Shown here one piece after another: positions 13,340 through 24,968 of a stretch of DNA of 64,000 nucleotides. A program made the translations under genes and the position numbers. This DNA is from Hybos culiciformis. Taxonomy: Eukaryota; Arthropoda; Insecta; Diptera; Hybotidae. The notes beneath the pieces were generated by a model. That model was not told the DNA's origin. It saw nothing but the letters and a program-made list of their open reading frames with translations, and did not search any database. The DNA lies in NCBI GenBank assembly GCA_964007475.1, contig OZ023273.1, positions 148,711,308 through 148,775,307 of the forward strand. The letters run 5' to 3'. How positions within the stretch are numbered: the first letter of the stretch is position 1; the number at the start of each line of letters is the position of its first letter.

Positions 13340-13465
13340 CTCTGCTTATTTACTATATATGTCTGTACGTCTGTCCTTTGTTCCTCCAACTTTGGGCACA
13401 AACTATAGAGCTTCGATTAAATTGATACCAAAATGAGTGTAATCTTGTATTTCTTTCATCCAATT
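13340..13465 (-). repeat. Degenerate dispersed repeat, copy 1 (minus orientation)
   Basis: Read on the - strand, this tract contains ttttggtatcaatttaatcg followed about 60 nt later by ggacagacgtacagacatat. The same order (ttttggcataattttaatcg, then gacagacggacggacagaca) is found on the + strand near 60338-60430. That supports two old copies of one dispersed repeat, of unknown class. Confidence 0.5.
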
Positions 13466-13630
13466 TAAAATATGATATTTTCTTCTGTTGCACATTGCGT
13501 TTCTTCTCGAAACTATTCTTCTCTTTATTTTCTCTTAATTAAAAACGCGAAAAATAAATGTATTAACTTAAATAATCCTTACGACGTGCAATATAAAAAA
13601 AAATTAGCACGCCTAAGCTCTAAAAAATCA

Positions 13631-13673
13631 GTCTAAAAATTGGTGTAACGTGCGAGTGTTCTAATTTTTAGAC
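13631..13673. repeat. 11-bp perfect inverted repeat
   Basis: 13631-13641 (gtctaaaaatt) is the reverse complement of 13663-13673 (aatttttagac), with a 21-nt loop. A gacgtgc/cacgt-like sequence occurs on both sides, so this may be the core of a small foldback element. Confidence 0.7.
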
Positions 13674-14834
13674 ACGTAATATACTATACTATTTATTGTG
13701 CTTCAAGCTTTCAAAAATAAATACTAAGAAATCAATCGAAATTAAGATAAAAATTTAGACCCTTGCACGATTGTAATAAAGCAAAATCTTTCTTATATGT
13801 GTCCTTTATATAGACTTTATAGTTGAAAAAAAAAAAATCCCAGAAATATTCTATATTCTCTAAAAATTATATATACATATTTCTTTAAAAAAACATATTT
13901 TCTTGAAAATATTATAAAGCATTAACTTTTATATAAAATAAATATTTTTCACAAAGAATTTGATTCTATAATATTTGTTGCTAAGGAGTTAATAAAAGGA
14001 AATCTTATTTAATTTTCTTTGGAATCTCATTTTTGATTTGTTTTTGCAAACATTGGTAAAAAAAAAATAATAATAATAACTTTGTATATTATAAAAAAAT
14101 AACCCAAATAAAAATAAATTCTTTATGTTTTCACTAAATTGAAATAAAATAGTAGAAATATGACAGCTAGGACTGAATAATAGCTTCACAATATATATAG
14201 AGATCTTTATAAATGTATGTATGCTATTCACAATTTAATATAAAAAAAAAAATTCTAAAAGGTTAAAATAGTAAATTCATATGAGAATTCATTGTAATTT
14301 TTATTATTTTAATATTTTGTTTCCAATTTAATGATTATATAATTGAATGAAAAAAAACTATTTGAATAGGTCAAAATGAAAATTATTTAAAACCAAACGT
14401 AAATTTAGTTGTCTTTGGAATTTTCTTAAGGGAACGAACCCACCCAAAAAGTTTCTAAATTTTAATTTTTGAAATTTCCTGTGCTAAATCCAGAATTTTT
14501 CGCCAATTAAGTAATAGTTTTGATAGTTTTCTAATAGACAATTATACTGAAAACGAATTAAATTTCTGTTTTGACTATGTTTTCAAATTAGCCTCTAAAA
14601 CAAGAGTATCCCTAATAACTACTCGTAAGTTCGAAAAGTTAAAAATAAGTCCAAATGATAGCATAAAAATTATTATCTATCACTTTCTTCATACAAAAAC
14701 GGTATCGAAGTTCTTTTTAAAGTTATCAATAATTTCGTTTAGATCAGTGGTGCTTGAATTGTTTCTATGTAAATTCCATGTAATCGAAATACTAGATTAC
14801 AATACATGTTATGAAAATTTGTTATTAATTGCGA

Positions 14835-14969
14835 GTTGTGTATACACACAAACACATAGACACGAGTCATATTTATATCACGAGACCGAGTGATATAATA
14901 TTGACGAGTGTCGAGTGATATAATATTGACGAGTGTCTATGTGTTTGTGTGTTTGTGTGTATACACAAC
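14835..14969. repeat. Long hairpin enclosing a 25-bp tandem duplication
   Basis: The left arm 14835-14863 (starting gttgtgtatacacacaaaca) is matched in reverse by the right arm 14933-14969, which has an extra 8-nt gtgtttgt-type unit. The loop contains cgagtgatataatattgacg at 14887 and again at 14912, an exact 25-bp period. Confidence 0.9.
14887..14936. repeat. 25-bp tandem repeat, two identical units
   Basis: The units start at 14887 and 14912 and show no differences. They lie in the loop of the surrounding hairpin. Confidence 0.9.
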
Positions 14970-15074
14970 GAGCTGTATAACAAATTTGATTAACATGTGT
15001 TCTATACTGCTTTAATGTGCATGTAGAGGGAGTTATAAAGAGAGAATATAGAGATAATTTATAATAAAAAATAA

Positions 15075-15363
15075 AGATAAAAGAAAAAAAGGGAAATTTT
15101 CCACGTTGATTATCCTTTAATTTCTCTTTCTTTTAGAGATAAAAGAAAAAAGGGTAATTTTCCACGTTACTTATCCTTTAATTCTCTTTCTTTTAGAGAT
15201 AAAAGGAAAAAAGGGAAATATTGTGAGTGTGAGAGATATTATTTTTGTTTATAGTATTACGCAGTTCAAAATTTCTCTTTCTTTTAGAGATAAAAGGAAA
15301 AAAGGGAAATATTGTGAGTGTGAGAGATATTATTTTTGTTTATAGTATTACGCAGTTCAAAAT
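15075..15363. repeat. Composite tandem repeat (about 60-62 bp units, then 91 bp units)
   Basis: A block starting agataaaag recurs at 15075, 15137 and 15197; the first two carry ttttccacgtt and atcctttaa. From 15182 a 91-bp unit, containing ggaaaaaagggaaatattgt and tagtattacgcagttcaaaa, is duplicated almost exactly (second copy from 15273 to 15363). The two layers share the ctctttcttttagagataaa segment, so the longer unit seems to have grown from the shorter. Confidence 0.85.
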
Positions 15364-15383
15364 GAAGTAAGTAAATACAATAT

Positions 15384-15443
15384 AGGGAAATGTAAATACA
15401 ATTTACATCACAGGGAAATGTAAATACAATTTACATTTCCCTA
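15384..15443. repeat. Nested direct and inverted repeat
   Basis: agggaaatgtaaatacaatt is present at 15384 and 15412 (28-bp period), and each unit is itself close to palindromic (atgtaaat / atttacat). The block ends with the reverse of its start (tttccctata). Confidence 0.8.
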
Positions 15444-16889
15444 TAATTGCATGTGTATTGATGCATGTAATGGACCATTTACCGAGCTAAATTTGCGAAT
15501 ATAAATACAACTTACCGAAGACATTAAAATTTATTAATCTCATTTTCAGTAGAAATGGACTTATGTGTTCTTAGTGCTGCCCATATCATAGAATTATTTT
15601 TAAAAGTCGGACACAATTATTATATGTCCTCCTCAACAAATGAATTGAAATTTTATGAATTTTGAATTTATTATTTTTTAAGGATTTACTTACAAATATA
15701 TTTAATTCTATTTTAAAAAAGATTTATTTTATTCTGCACTTTATGTATTAATTTATTGTACGAATATATAACCTGTAAAATAATCCATGCTACATATAAT
15801 TTTAACAAAGAAAAACAATATTATATTTTATATTTATGTTTATATTTATTTTATCCTTTTATGAAATTTTACTTTCACACATTATATTTTATATGCATTT
15901 GTTGACCATTCAATATATATGTATTATAATAGGGTAATAGAAAGTGTGTTACTGTCCTACCTGTATATTGTAATAGAAAATATGTCATATCCATGCTGCA
16001 ATTAAATTCTAACAATTTTAAATCTTGTCAGAAAAATCTCATCATAATTAAAGCGCTTCATATGTCATAGGCAGATATATTTAACTAATCTTGCAATGTT
16101 TTATATGTTACTTTTTTTTTTGTACACATAATATATGTTTATCTTAAATTATAAGAAAAATATCACTATACTATTTAAAATATCTTCATTCATACATATA
16201 AAAAGACCACATTTAAATTTCATTTTTTTTTCCCCTAACTTTTAATCTTTATGGTTTAGCTTCCTTCTGATTTTGAAAAATTCAATTTTTTATTTATTTT
16301 TTTTTTTCTTAATAAAAAGTAGTATAGTATCTTCATTTTTTAATAAGGGTTTAAATACAATTTTGCTTTATTGCCTTAAAGGACCAATTTATAAGGATAT
16401 GATAGTATTTAATGTAGTTTTCTTTATAAATTTAAAAAAAAAAAAGAAAAAAAAGATCCTTATAGAGTTGTTTAAAAAGAAAAAGATTATAATCTTAATT
16501 CTATTGAAAAAGAAGGTAATGAATGACCGGGACTGGATTATCAAGGTTCTTTTCTTAAATAAAATTTATCTTCAAGGCTTTTTTTTTTATTTTTTTTTAT
16601 TTTGGGAAGTTCTATTTATTTTCAAAAAAAAAATTTATGTGGAAAATTTTTGGTTTGAAAAAAAAAAAGCTATCAAAAATTTCATTAGATTATTTTTATT
16701 TTTTTTTTCTCGGGGAAAAAAAGTTTTATAATAGATTCTTTATATATGAAATTTAGGTAATTCACAAAACCTTATTGTCAACAGTTTGATTTTTTTTAAA
16801 GATATGTTCATCCTTGCTGATCTATGTTTATTATTATTTTATGATGATATATAATATGTGAAAAATATTGTTTTGATAACATGTATGAT

Positions 16890-17267
16890 CTAAAGGCTAA
16901 ATGTTTTTGGACGAGAAAAAGCTTTTAGAAAATATTTAACAAAAAAAAGTTTACAATAAAAAATTTGATTAGGAGCAAAATTATCACTCAAAATTTTTCT
17001 AATGATATCGTAAATAGTTTCTTTGGATGATTTTGAAGGACATATTCTGAAAACTGATATTTCGAAAGGTTTCGAAAATAGAAGAAATATTACAAAAATA
17101 CCATATTTTCTGTCTAGGATTGATTTGTACTCTATATTTAAATCTCTACGAAAATTATGTTTGTAAGAAAATAATATGAAATGAGTAGTAGTTTTACTTA
17201 AACTCGATAAATATGAATCATTAATGTTTCCAGTGTACAAAGAAAACAATTTTATACGAAGAGGCTA
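16890..17267 (-). other. Unidentified 119-125-codon open frame of unusually even composition
   Basis: Unlike most long frames in this window, this one is not dominated by homopolymer translations. It includes strings such as NINDSYLSSLSKTTTHF, FRRDLNIEYKSILDRKYG and SSKETIYDIIRKILSDNFAP. It has no upstream ATG before an in-frame TAG, but that TAG (tatacttag, about 17266) doubles as a possible splice acceptor, so it could be a terminal exon. I recognise no family or motif. A chance frame or a decayed mobile-element or viral fragment remains possible. Confidence 0.2.
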
Positions 17268-17603
17268 AGTATATATGTTTATGTCAAAACTCTACCTTAA
17301 TAATTTAGGACACTATGCTTAAAAAAAGTTCAAAACAACAAGTAAGTGAACTATAAAATATTTACCCTAAATATATATTTTACGTATACTATTATTATTA
17401 TATTAAGTTAGAAATAATATTGCTGCCTTCTACTTGTGGAAGAAAAATTTATATTGTCATATAATCCTTTATTATCTACTAAGTCGTTTTGATATTTCAA
17501 TAAAATTAAATAACAATAATTAGTTTTACTTAAAGAGAAATCCGTTAATATGATTGAACTTAAATTTATATTTTAAAATTTAATCTATAAATTTAATCTA
17601 TAA

Positions 17604-17647
17604 ATATCTATAGGTATATCGTAAAATATCTATAGGTATATCGTAAA
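17604..17647. repeat. 22-bp tandem repeat, two units
   Basis: atatctataggtatatcgta repeats with an exact 22-bp period. A shorter aatctataaattt duplication lies immediately upstream. Confidence 0.85.
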
Positions 17648-17971
17648 CATGAAATTATTATGTACAAAAAATTAAAATATATAAATTAATTATTAATTTC
17701 TAGAGTCTTCAATTTCTTCAATAATTATAGTTTTTAGTCAATCAAAAAAAAAATATGGATTCGAGAATGCTGTTGTATATGAGTTGAAGTTGCATTAAGT
17801 TCTTTAAACTTAAATAAAGCAATTCGGATTGAAATTTTCAATATAAATAATCCAAATATATGACAAATTAAATCCCCTTTTATGAGATCTCACAAAATTG
17901 TCTTTACCTTTGCTTTTGTGTTACTCTTTGAGTATATAGTCATTTATAAAAACAAATTTATATAAAAAAAA

Positions 17972-17998
17972 AATAATAATAATAATAATAATAATAAT
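17972..17998. repeat. (AAT)9 microsatellite
   Basis: Nine uninterrupted AAT units. Confidence 0.95.
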
Positions 17999-20900
17999 GA
18001 CACATAATAAGATAACTAGGTAAAATCATCAAAAACTACGTGATAAAAGTAAAAAAAAAATTATATACATATACCTACATATTTATATAAATGTATATTA
18101 AAGTAAAAGAAAGTAAAAATCCACATATTATCACATTGAATTTTTTATGCTAAAATAAACAATGTGATTATGTGGGGTAATATAATGAAAAGAAATTGGC
18201 ACTATTAAAATTCTCTTTATAGTAAAAAGACACGGAATTCTAGATACCTAGTAAAAGAAAATTTTTTTTTTTTTTTTTTGTTTTAAAAGTTTATTTTATT
18301 TATTTATTTTTTTACTTTTTTTTTCCCTTTTATTGAATTATCTTAATAGAAAAAAAAAATATGTTATGTTGAACGAACAAATTATTTTCCATTGGGGAAG
18401 TTCTTTTCAACCACTCTATCTGCTTTTGACTAGAGTGCTTAATTTGTTTTCTTTTTCTTTTTTTTTTTTTAATGTGAAAATCAGAAATCCTTTATAAATG
18501 AAATATACGACGACATTAAAATGTAATTTTTCTTATTATAGTATTATTATTATTATTTCTTTTCCAACGAATGCAATGAAAAAAAATATATGAAATACTT
18601 TATTTTAAAATTTTATATATAAAAGATGTTCAATTTATTTGGATATTTTGAAGTGAAGAAAACAAAATATCAATCAATCGACATTATCAATATTTAATTT
18701 TCGTTTAAAAAGCAATATAGGTACTAAATACATTTAATTTTGATTGAAGTTCTTAGTGCTGGATGTTTTAAAATTAATTTCGGCTATTTTTAGTACGAAT
18801 TATTAATGTTTTTTTTATAAATATCGCTTTCCTTCGAAACATCAAACTAATTTGGACAGCACGTTCAACAGTATTATAGCGCAGATTCTAGGATTAATGT
18901 ATAAAATCGAATTCTTAGAGTTATTTGTAGTGACCACAGTGCAAATTTATTTGGAAGTTATTCGAGAACTTTTGAAGTAAACATAAGATTTGAAGTGGAT
19001 TCTGACATTTTTGAAAAGATTTTATTAAGTTCTAAAACTCGTACTTTCATTATTTTTCAGTCAAATTTATCATATTAGATAAGTTTCTAAACATTGCAAG
19101 ATTTCCAGTATCAAATTTTTGACTTTTGTACCATTTACCTGAGAGGATTGATATGAAAACAATAATTTATTATTTCAAACTGCTTCTTTATTTTAAAAGT
19201 TAAGTCCATACATTGGTATTAGGATACAAAAATGATCTTAAAACAATTTAAATATAATGTTTTATGTTTTAATTTTTAGATTACACAGTAAATAATTATA
19301 TTTATCAATAATCAAGTACGACTCAAGTTATTTAGATACAGAAGAAATATAACAAACATCATCAGCTTTAATCTTGTTATTTTTTTTTCTTTACATTTGC
19401 AGATTAACATTATCCTTATGTGTTTTAATTGTGTTTTGAACATTATGAAATTATAATTTTTATTTCCCGTTTTTTAGTTTTTGAAATCTTATTTAGTCAC
19501 AACTGTGGTTAATTGTTTTACTCTCTATAATTATAATAATTATTGTTAGCTTGTTTAATTGTACATTTTAGTATAGTTAACAGTTTTGTTTTAATGTACA
19601 TTGTTATTAATATTATTATATACTTAAAAGCAACAGTTTATTTTATAACATTAAGTTTAATGTAATTATGTAATTGTGTAAGAAGAAGGACTTACTACAG
19701 CTACAAGCATGTAACAAACTATACTATTAGTTTTTGGGTGGATTTTAGCTTCATAAATTCTCAATTCTGAAGTTTTATTAGTAGATAGTAATGTACCCCG
19801 TAAAGAATTATTTATATTCACACACTTTTAAAATTAATTTCTACTATATTATTAACTTGAAATTATTGAATTGTTTTGTCCCGGTGTTAAGCTTATTTTT
19901 TGATATAATCGAACTCAATGAAATTAAGATTTTGATATTGTAAGTATTAATTTTGTATATGAGAGTTTTAGTTTTTTTTTCTTGGTTCTAGTCTTAAAAA
20001 ATGCATTATCATCTATTCAGATTTTGAATTAGACACAAAGTCCACTAAGTCACTACGTCAGATTACTTAAAATTTAATTAACATTTTGACCATTAATAAT
20101 TATATATATTTTTAAATATACAAAAAAGGCAGTAATTGGACTTAATACCGCCATAGTTTAATATAATAACAACGCACTCAATATAGTATTTTGTATATGA
20201 TTAAAAAAAAAGTTTGAATTTATTTATTTTATGTGATGTCAAAATTTAAAAACTTCTTTTATAATATAAAATATATTTTATTCCAATTATTTGCAATAAA
20301 AAATCTGTTTGTTCGAACTAAGTGAAAAATATTATCCTTTCTTTCGACAAAATAAAATGAATACTTTATCCACCAGTTTCTGATAGAAATTCATACAATA
20401 CACTTTCGATATTTTCAACTTAACATAAAATAAACAAGTTATCGATTTTACTTAAGAATCTAAATTTTAAATCTACTCTTTATTTAGAATAGTTAGGTAA
20501 AAAAATTATAAAATCTTGTTCAAATTATACTATATTTAAAAGTAAAAAAAAGACGATAATAATTCTGACCCATAATAATTAAAAAATCATATTTCATAAA
20601 TTATATATTTATTATATTTAATATTTATTGTATACCCTTACATTTTATGTAAAGAAATGTACATACACACTTATTCAATAATGTTTTAATTTTTGTCTTA
20701 GTTTTCAAATATGTATAATCAAAGATATGAGGTATGTTTATATAAGTTATTTAAGAATCCAAATTCAAATTACTTATATACAAAAAACAGCTTACAAGAA
20801 TAAAAAATTGTTTAGTTCTCAATTTTGTTAATTTTTAATGGACTCTGATAAAAATAAGTATGTTGGTAGATGCATAGATAGATGTAGGTACCCAAATTTG

Positions 20901-23900
20901 GTTAACCTCGAATGGGTCCGAGAATTCGAAAAAAAAATAAAGATTTCGATTAAAATTGGTGTAATAAGGTGATGTACAGTGAAGGAGCTTAAAAATAATT
21001 TTAGCCCTCTATTAAGCCCAAGCAAGCAAACTGAAAGAGTGGATAGAACGAATAAATATAAAAAAAAAACTGAAATTATTTTAAACCTATATACTTCATT
21101 TATATGAGGTTTATATAAATTTTTTTAAATTTAAGAGATTTTCAAATTTTTCAAATAGAAAATTCCAAGTACTCATGATTTACTTTTTATATCTCAATTT
21201 TATTATTTTTCATATTTACATTTATGTATACACATTACATACGTTTATGTAGGTATATATCATCATATTGTTTAATTTTATTAATATTTGAATTGATGAA
21301 TTTTGTGGTATATAAATGAAAATTGTGGTATTTTTCTTGATATTACAAATCATTTTTCAAGTGAAAAGAATATTTTTTTTTTTATTATTTTCGATCAAAT
21401 AATAATGAAATTTTGAATTTATTTATTTATAATAATAATTATAAAATATTGTTCATTCCTTTAACCGACTTTTAAATACAAAATTTCTTAAGCACTTCTA
21501 TATTTGTTGAATTATATAAAATATGAACCATAAAATTAAATCAGGCTATCGTGAAACTATATTTTCTATACAGTCAATTTTTAGAACCGGATTGACATTA
21601 TTTTAAATTATTTTTTCTCAATTTCTTAATTATTTTTATGTTTCACCTGTCAAAGGCGACATTAGCGTATTTTCCAGAATTTCAGTTTCAGTGCAATTTT
21701 GAGAAATTTCTTTTTTTATTTTCGATGTCTCGCAATTGCAACGACTCGGCACCAAAATATCCACCTTTTTTTAATTTCATTATAGAATATTTTTTTTGTA
21801 TATAATTATCGTTGCCACATTCTGCATGTTTCAGAAAATAAAAACAAATAGTCGTTAATACTAAAGATTTTTTAATGAATACAATAAAATAACATTTTAA
21901 AAAACAATATAAGTTTTATTCCAAAATAGAAAATATTTTTTTAGAAATTTAAATTATAAAAAAAAATTCTTAGTATGTTTTTCAGGCACAGTGACAACTG
22001 TTCAAACAATTTTTTGTTCATAAAGTTTGAAAAATCAAACATCAAAACAAAAAATTTATTTATTTTCAAATGATATGAAATTTCTAATGACTCTAGAAGA
22101 TGTTAGAAAAAAATTTCATAAATAAAAAAGATTCAGCCATAAATGAATCTATCTTTTTTTTTTAAATGTTTCATTATGTTTTCTATATCAATTCATCAAC
22201 AAGAAGAAAAATTTATTGAAAAACCGAATCTGTATTTTATATTATGTGTGTGTGTATATGTTTTAAATACTCATATTTATTTGTTAAGAAAAAATCATAT
22301 TAATTTACTAGAAAAATACTATTTGTCTAGACAAAATATAGATTTTCCTCCATTTATCATTATTTTTTATGTATATGTGAATGAATGAATACAAAAAAAA
22401 AAAACTTTACTATTTTGTTTTGTTTATACCAAAATTGAAATAACGTATTTTCCTGTATGTCCTAGGTCCTTTCAAAGCTCATAAATATTTTTGTTATATT
22501 AAGGAAAAAACAGAACAACTTTCAAAATACATTATATCAACTCATCTCATTTATTTTATTGCCAAAATGGGGTGAATCAGGGAAAATGGAAATTTTGCTG
22601 GCAATATTTTTATGTTTTACATCAACAAAAAAATAAAATAAAACTGTTTTCTTGTTTTCTGAAAGAAATCTCTAGAAATACGAAGTTCTAGTACATGTAT
22701 TAAAATTTTAGAATAAAATTTTCACCATTTTTAATAAAGAAAAAACTTTTGTAGATTATATAGCCTCATCATTCTCCCGCCGCCTCTATATAACCTATAT
22801 AACATTAATAACGATCTCAAAATACTCTAATTTGTGCCCGTGATTGAACTAAGCTGCTATGGTGTTTAAATAAACCTAATTCTTAATCACAGATCAGTTT
22901 TAGGTTAAATTAGTCACTTTAAATAATAGCTATAGTTATATTTTCAGAAAGTTAAGGGGTTTAACTTGAATTATGTTAAACTAAATCAATTAAAACGTAA
23001 ACTGTTAGATATTAGCATAGGTACTATCTACTTATGTTGAATATGTAATTTTTATGAAACAATAAGCTCTATTTATGATTGCATATTAAAAAGTTATGAA
23101 ATAAAAATAATTTTACGACAGTACTTTTAAAATGTTTGGTTTGAGATAAAAAAAAAAAAAAATAGAGTATCAATGATGAAGCGACTTGGCGCCACTTAGT
23201 CACTATTAAAAGTTGAAAAAACTTTTAAAAATAAATATGAGGGAGAGAATTTTGTATTTTTATTCACTTGGTCATACAGATTTATATAAAAATTTTCCGA
23301 AAGGAAATAAAAGTTTAATTCGACATCAATGTTGTTATTTTAACCAAAATAATGCATTTACATATAATCATAATATTGCACATTATGCAAATTGTTCGAA
23401 AAATCAATAAAATTTCTGCGAAATTTATTATAATTATGTAAATAAATTACTAATTATAAATATTGTACACTACTTATTTAGGGTTAATGAAAACATGATC
23501 TAATAAAAAGGTTTAAGATTTTAGAAATAAAAACAAAAAATTTTCCAAGAATTCGTAAAATAACAATTAGAAAATTTTTTAATAAAACCTAAGCAAACTT
23601 AAACGAATGATTAAAAGAAGATTATGCTTTCCAGTTTCCAATTTCAAAATTTCAAAATTTATATTTTATAGTTATTCTCAAACGCACTATATATGAATAA
23701 TGGTATAATTCATCAGAAGAAAGTTATTTTTTATATCAAAAACATTTTCTTTTAAAGCATTCATCTCTCTGCAAGAATGAAATTTTTAAACCACAATGAA
23801 AAATAAATAATTTTAAAGAACTAAAATTCTTATGTTTTATAGGATATATAAAGTTTAATAGTTTTATTTAATTTTATAATGTTTTTTTTTTTTTTGGTAT

Positions 23901-24402
23901 ATTCTAGACATTTTTTGTTCTACAATTTTTAATTATTATTTTTACCTGAAATAAAAAGAAAATTATATAGAAAACTTTTTCTTATAGAGTTGATAGATAA
24001 CTAACTAATATTTAAATTTTTACACTTTAACAATTTCACAATGAATTTTATTTATTTTTTTTTTAAATTATTATAAAAGAAGAGGAGTTCGTAGAATTAT
24101 TTATATTATACCTCTAGGCAAATTAATAATAATTATTATTTATTTTTTTTTAGGTTTTATAAGTTTAATTAGGAATATTAAAACTATTTTCCAAGTGCAT
24201 ATTTACCTTATTTAAATTGTTAGACTATAATATTATTTATGCATATTTTATTATAATTTAAAAATAATAAGAATATTAAATAAAAAAACATTATTTTTAA
24301 AATTAATTCTTGGAAAAAATACTATGATAATTTTGAACTATAAATATCTAATACATAATTATCTAAACAACAAACATTGCAGTCCTGACCAATATATATA
24401 GG

Positions 24403-24968
24403 CATTTGCGGATTTACCTATGGGCAAATGGGGCAACCGCCACGGGCGCAACATTTCAAAAAGGCGCAAAATTCGTTCCGTGAAATTTCGTAGCCGTTTT
24501 AGAGAATATTTAAAAACTATAAAAGAGCATAACTTGAATATAAATGCTTTGTATTCACTGATTAAAGAAAAAAATATGCAGGCTATTTATCCAAATATAG
24601 AAATTATTTTAAGAATATTTTTACCAACTCCAGCATCCAATTTTTCAGCATAAAGATCTTTTTCTGCACTGAGAAGAATAAAAACTTACTTGAGATCCAC
24701 CTTATGTGATGAAAAATTGAATGATTTTACGATCTTAGCAATAGAAAATAAAATGTTAGACAAAATATAGTTTGAAGAAGTTTTCGAAAAATTTGTTACA
24801 ATAAAATTACGAAAGAAATTCTAATAAATTAAAATCTAAAGATATATAAACATTAACATTAACTTTAGTAGTATTTTTTTCATTTATTATAAATAACTTT
24901 TGGCATGATTTATGGGGCGCAATTTTCAAAAACCGCCTAGGACGCTAAGTTATGTAAATCCGGGCCTG
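24403..24968 (+). mobile_element. hAT transposon remnant, 566 bp, with 8-bp target duplication
   Basis: The ends are catttgcggatttac at the left (24403) and caggcccggatttac when the right end is reversed (to 24968), an 11/15 match. The element is flanked by identical 8-bp duplications tatatagg (24395-24402 and 24969-24976), the hallmark of hAT insertion. Subterminal ggcgcaa-type sequence also recurs in inverted orientation. The interior encodes a broken C-terminal piece of a hAT transposase of the ZMYM1-like type. It is an internally deleted, non-autonomous copy. Confidence 0.88.
24420..24824 (+). pseudogene. hAT transposase C-terminal dimerisation domain, broken (ZMYM1-like)
   Basis: A single frame gives IYPNIEIILRIFLPTPASNF, then an in-frame stop at 24651-24653, then RSFSALRRIKTYLRSTLCDE followed by KLNDFTILAIENKMLD, a second in-frame stop, and FEEVFEKFVTIKLRKKF. 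This is the familiar hAT-dimerisation pattern (P-N-x-x-x-x-L-R-I-F-L-x-x-P, then S-A-E-R-S-F-S-x-L-R-R-I-K-x-Y-L-R-S-T). The stop falls exactly where the family has glutamate in SAERSFS. The N-terminal zinc finger and catalytic core are absent. Confidence 0.85.

Larger units (their letters stand above)
9001..24394. other. Gene-poor AT-rich interval
   Basis: I find no exon series with conserved protein sequence on either strand. The longest open frames (16273-16731 on +, 12888-13169 on +) are K/F/I/L/N-rich translations of A/T runs. What can be supported here are microsatellites, the tandem/inverted repeat cluster at 14.8-15.4 kb, a dispersed repeat trace near 13.35-13.46 kb, and one more evenly composed open frame at 16890-17267, all listed separately. 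Confidence 0.6.

Noticed and set aside
14887..15443. Regular repeats considered as a CRISPR array
   Set aside because: Repeats are adjacent with no unique spacers of constant length, and the sequence is eukaryotic.
16273..16731. 152-codon open frame on the + strand
   Set aside because: It is almost entirely K, F, I, L and N from A/T homopolymers, with no family resemblance; chance in this base composition.
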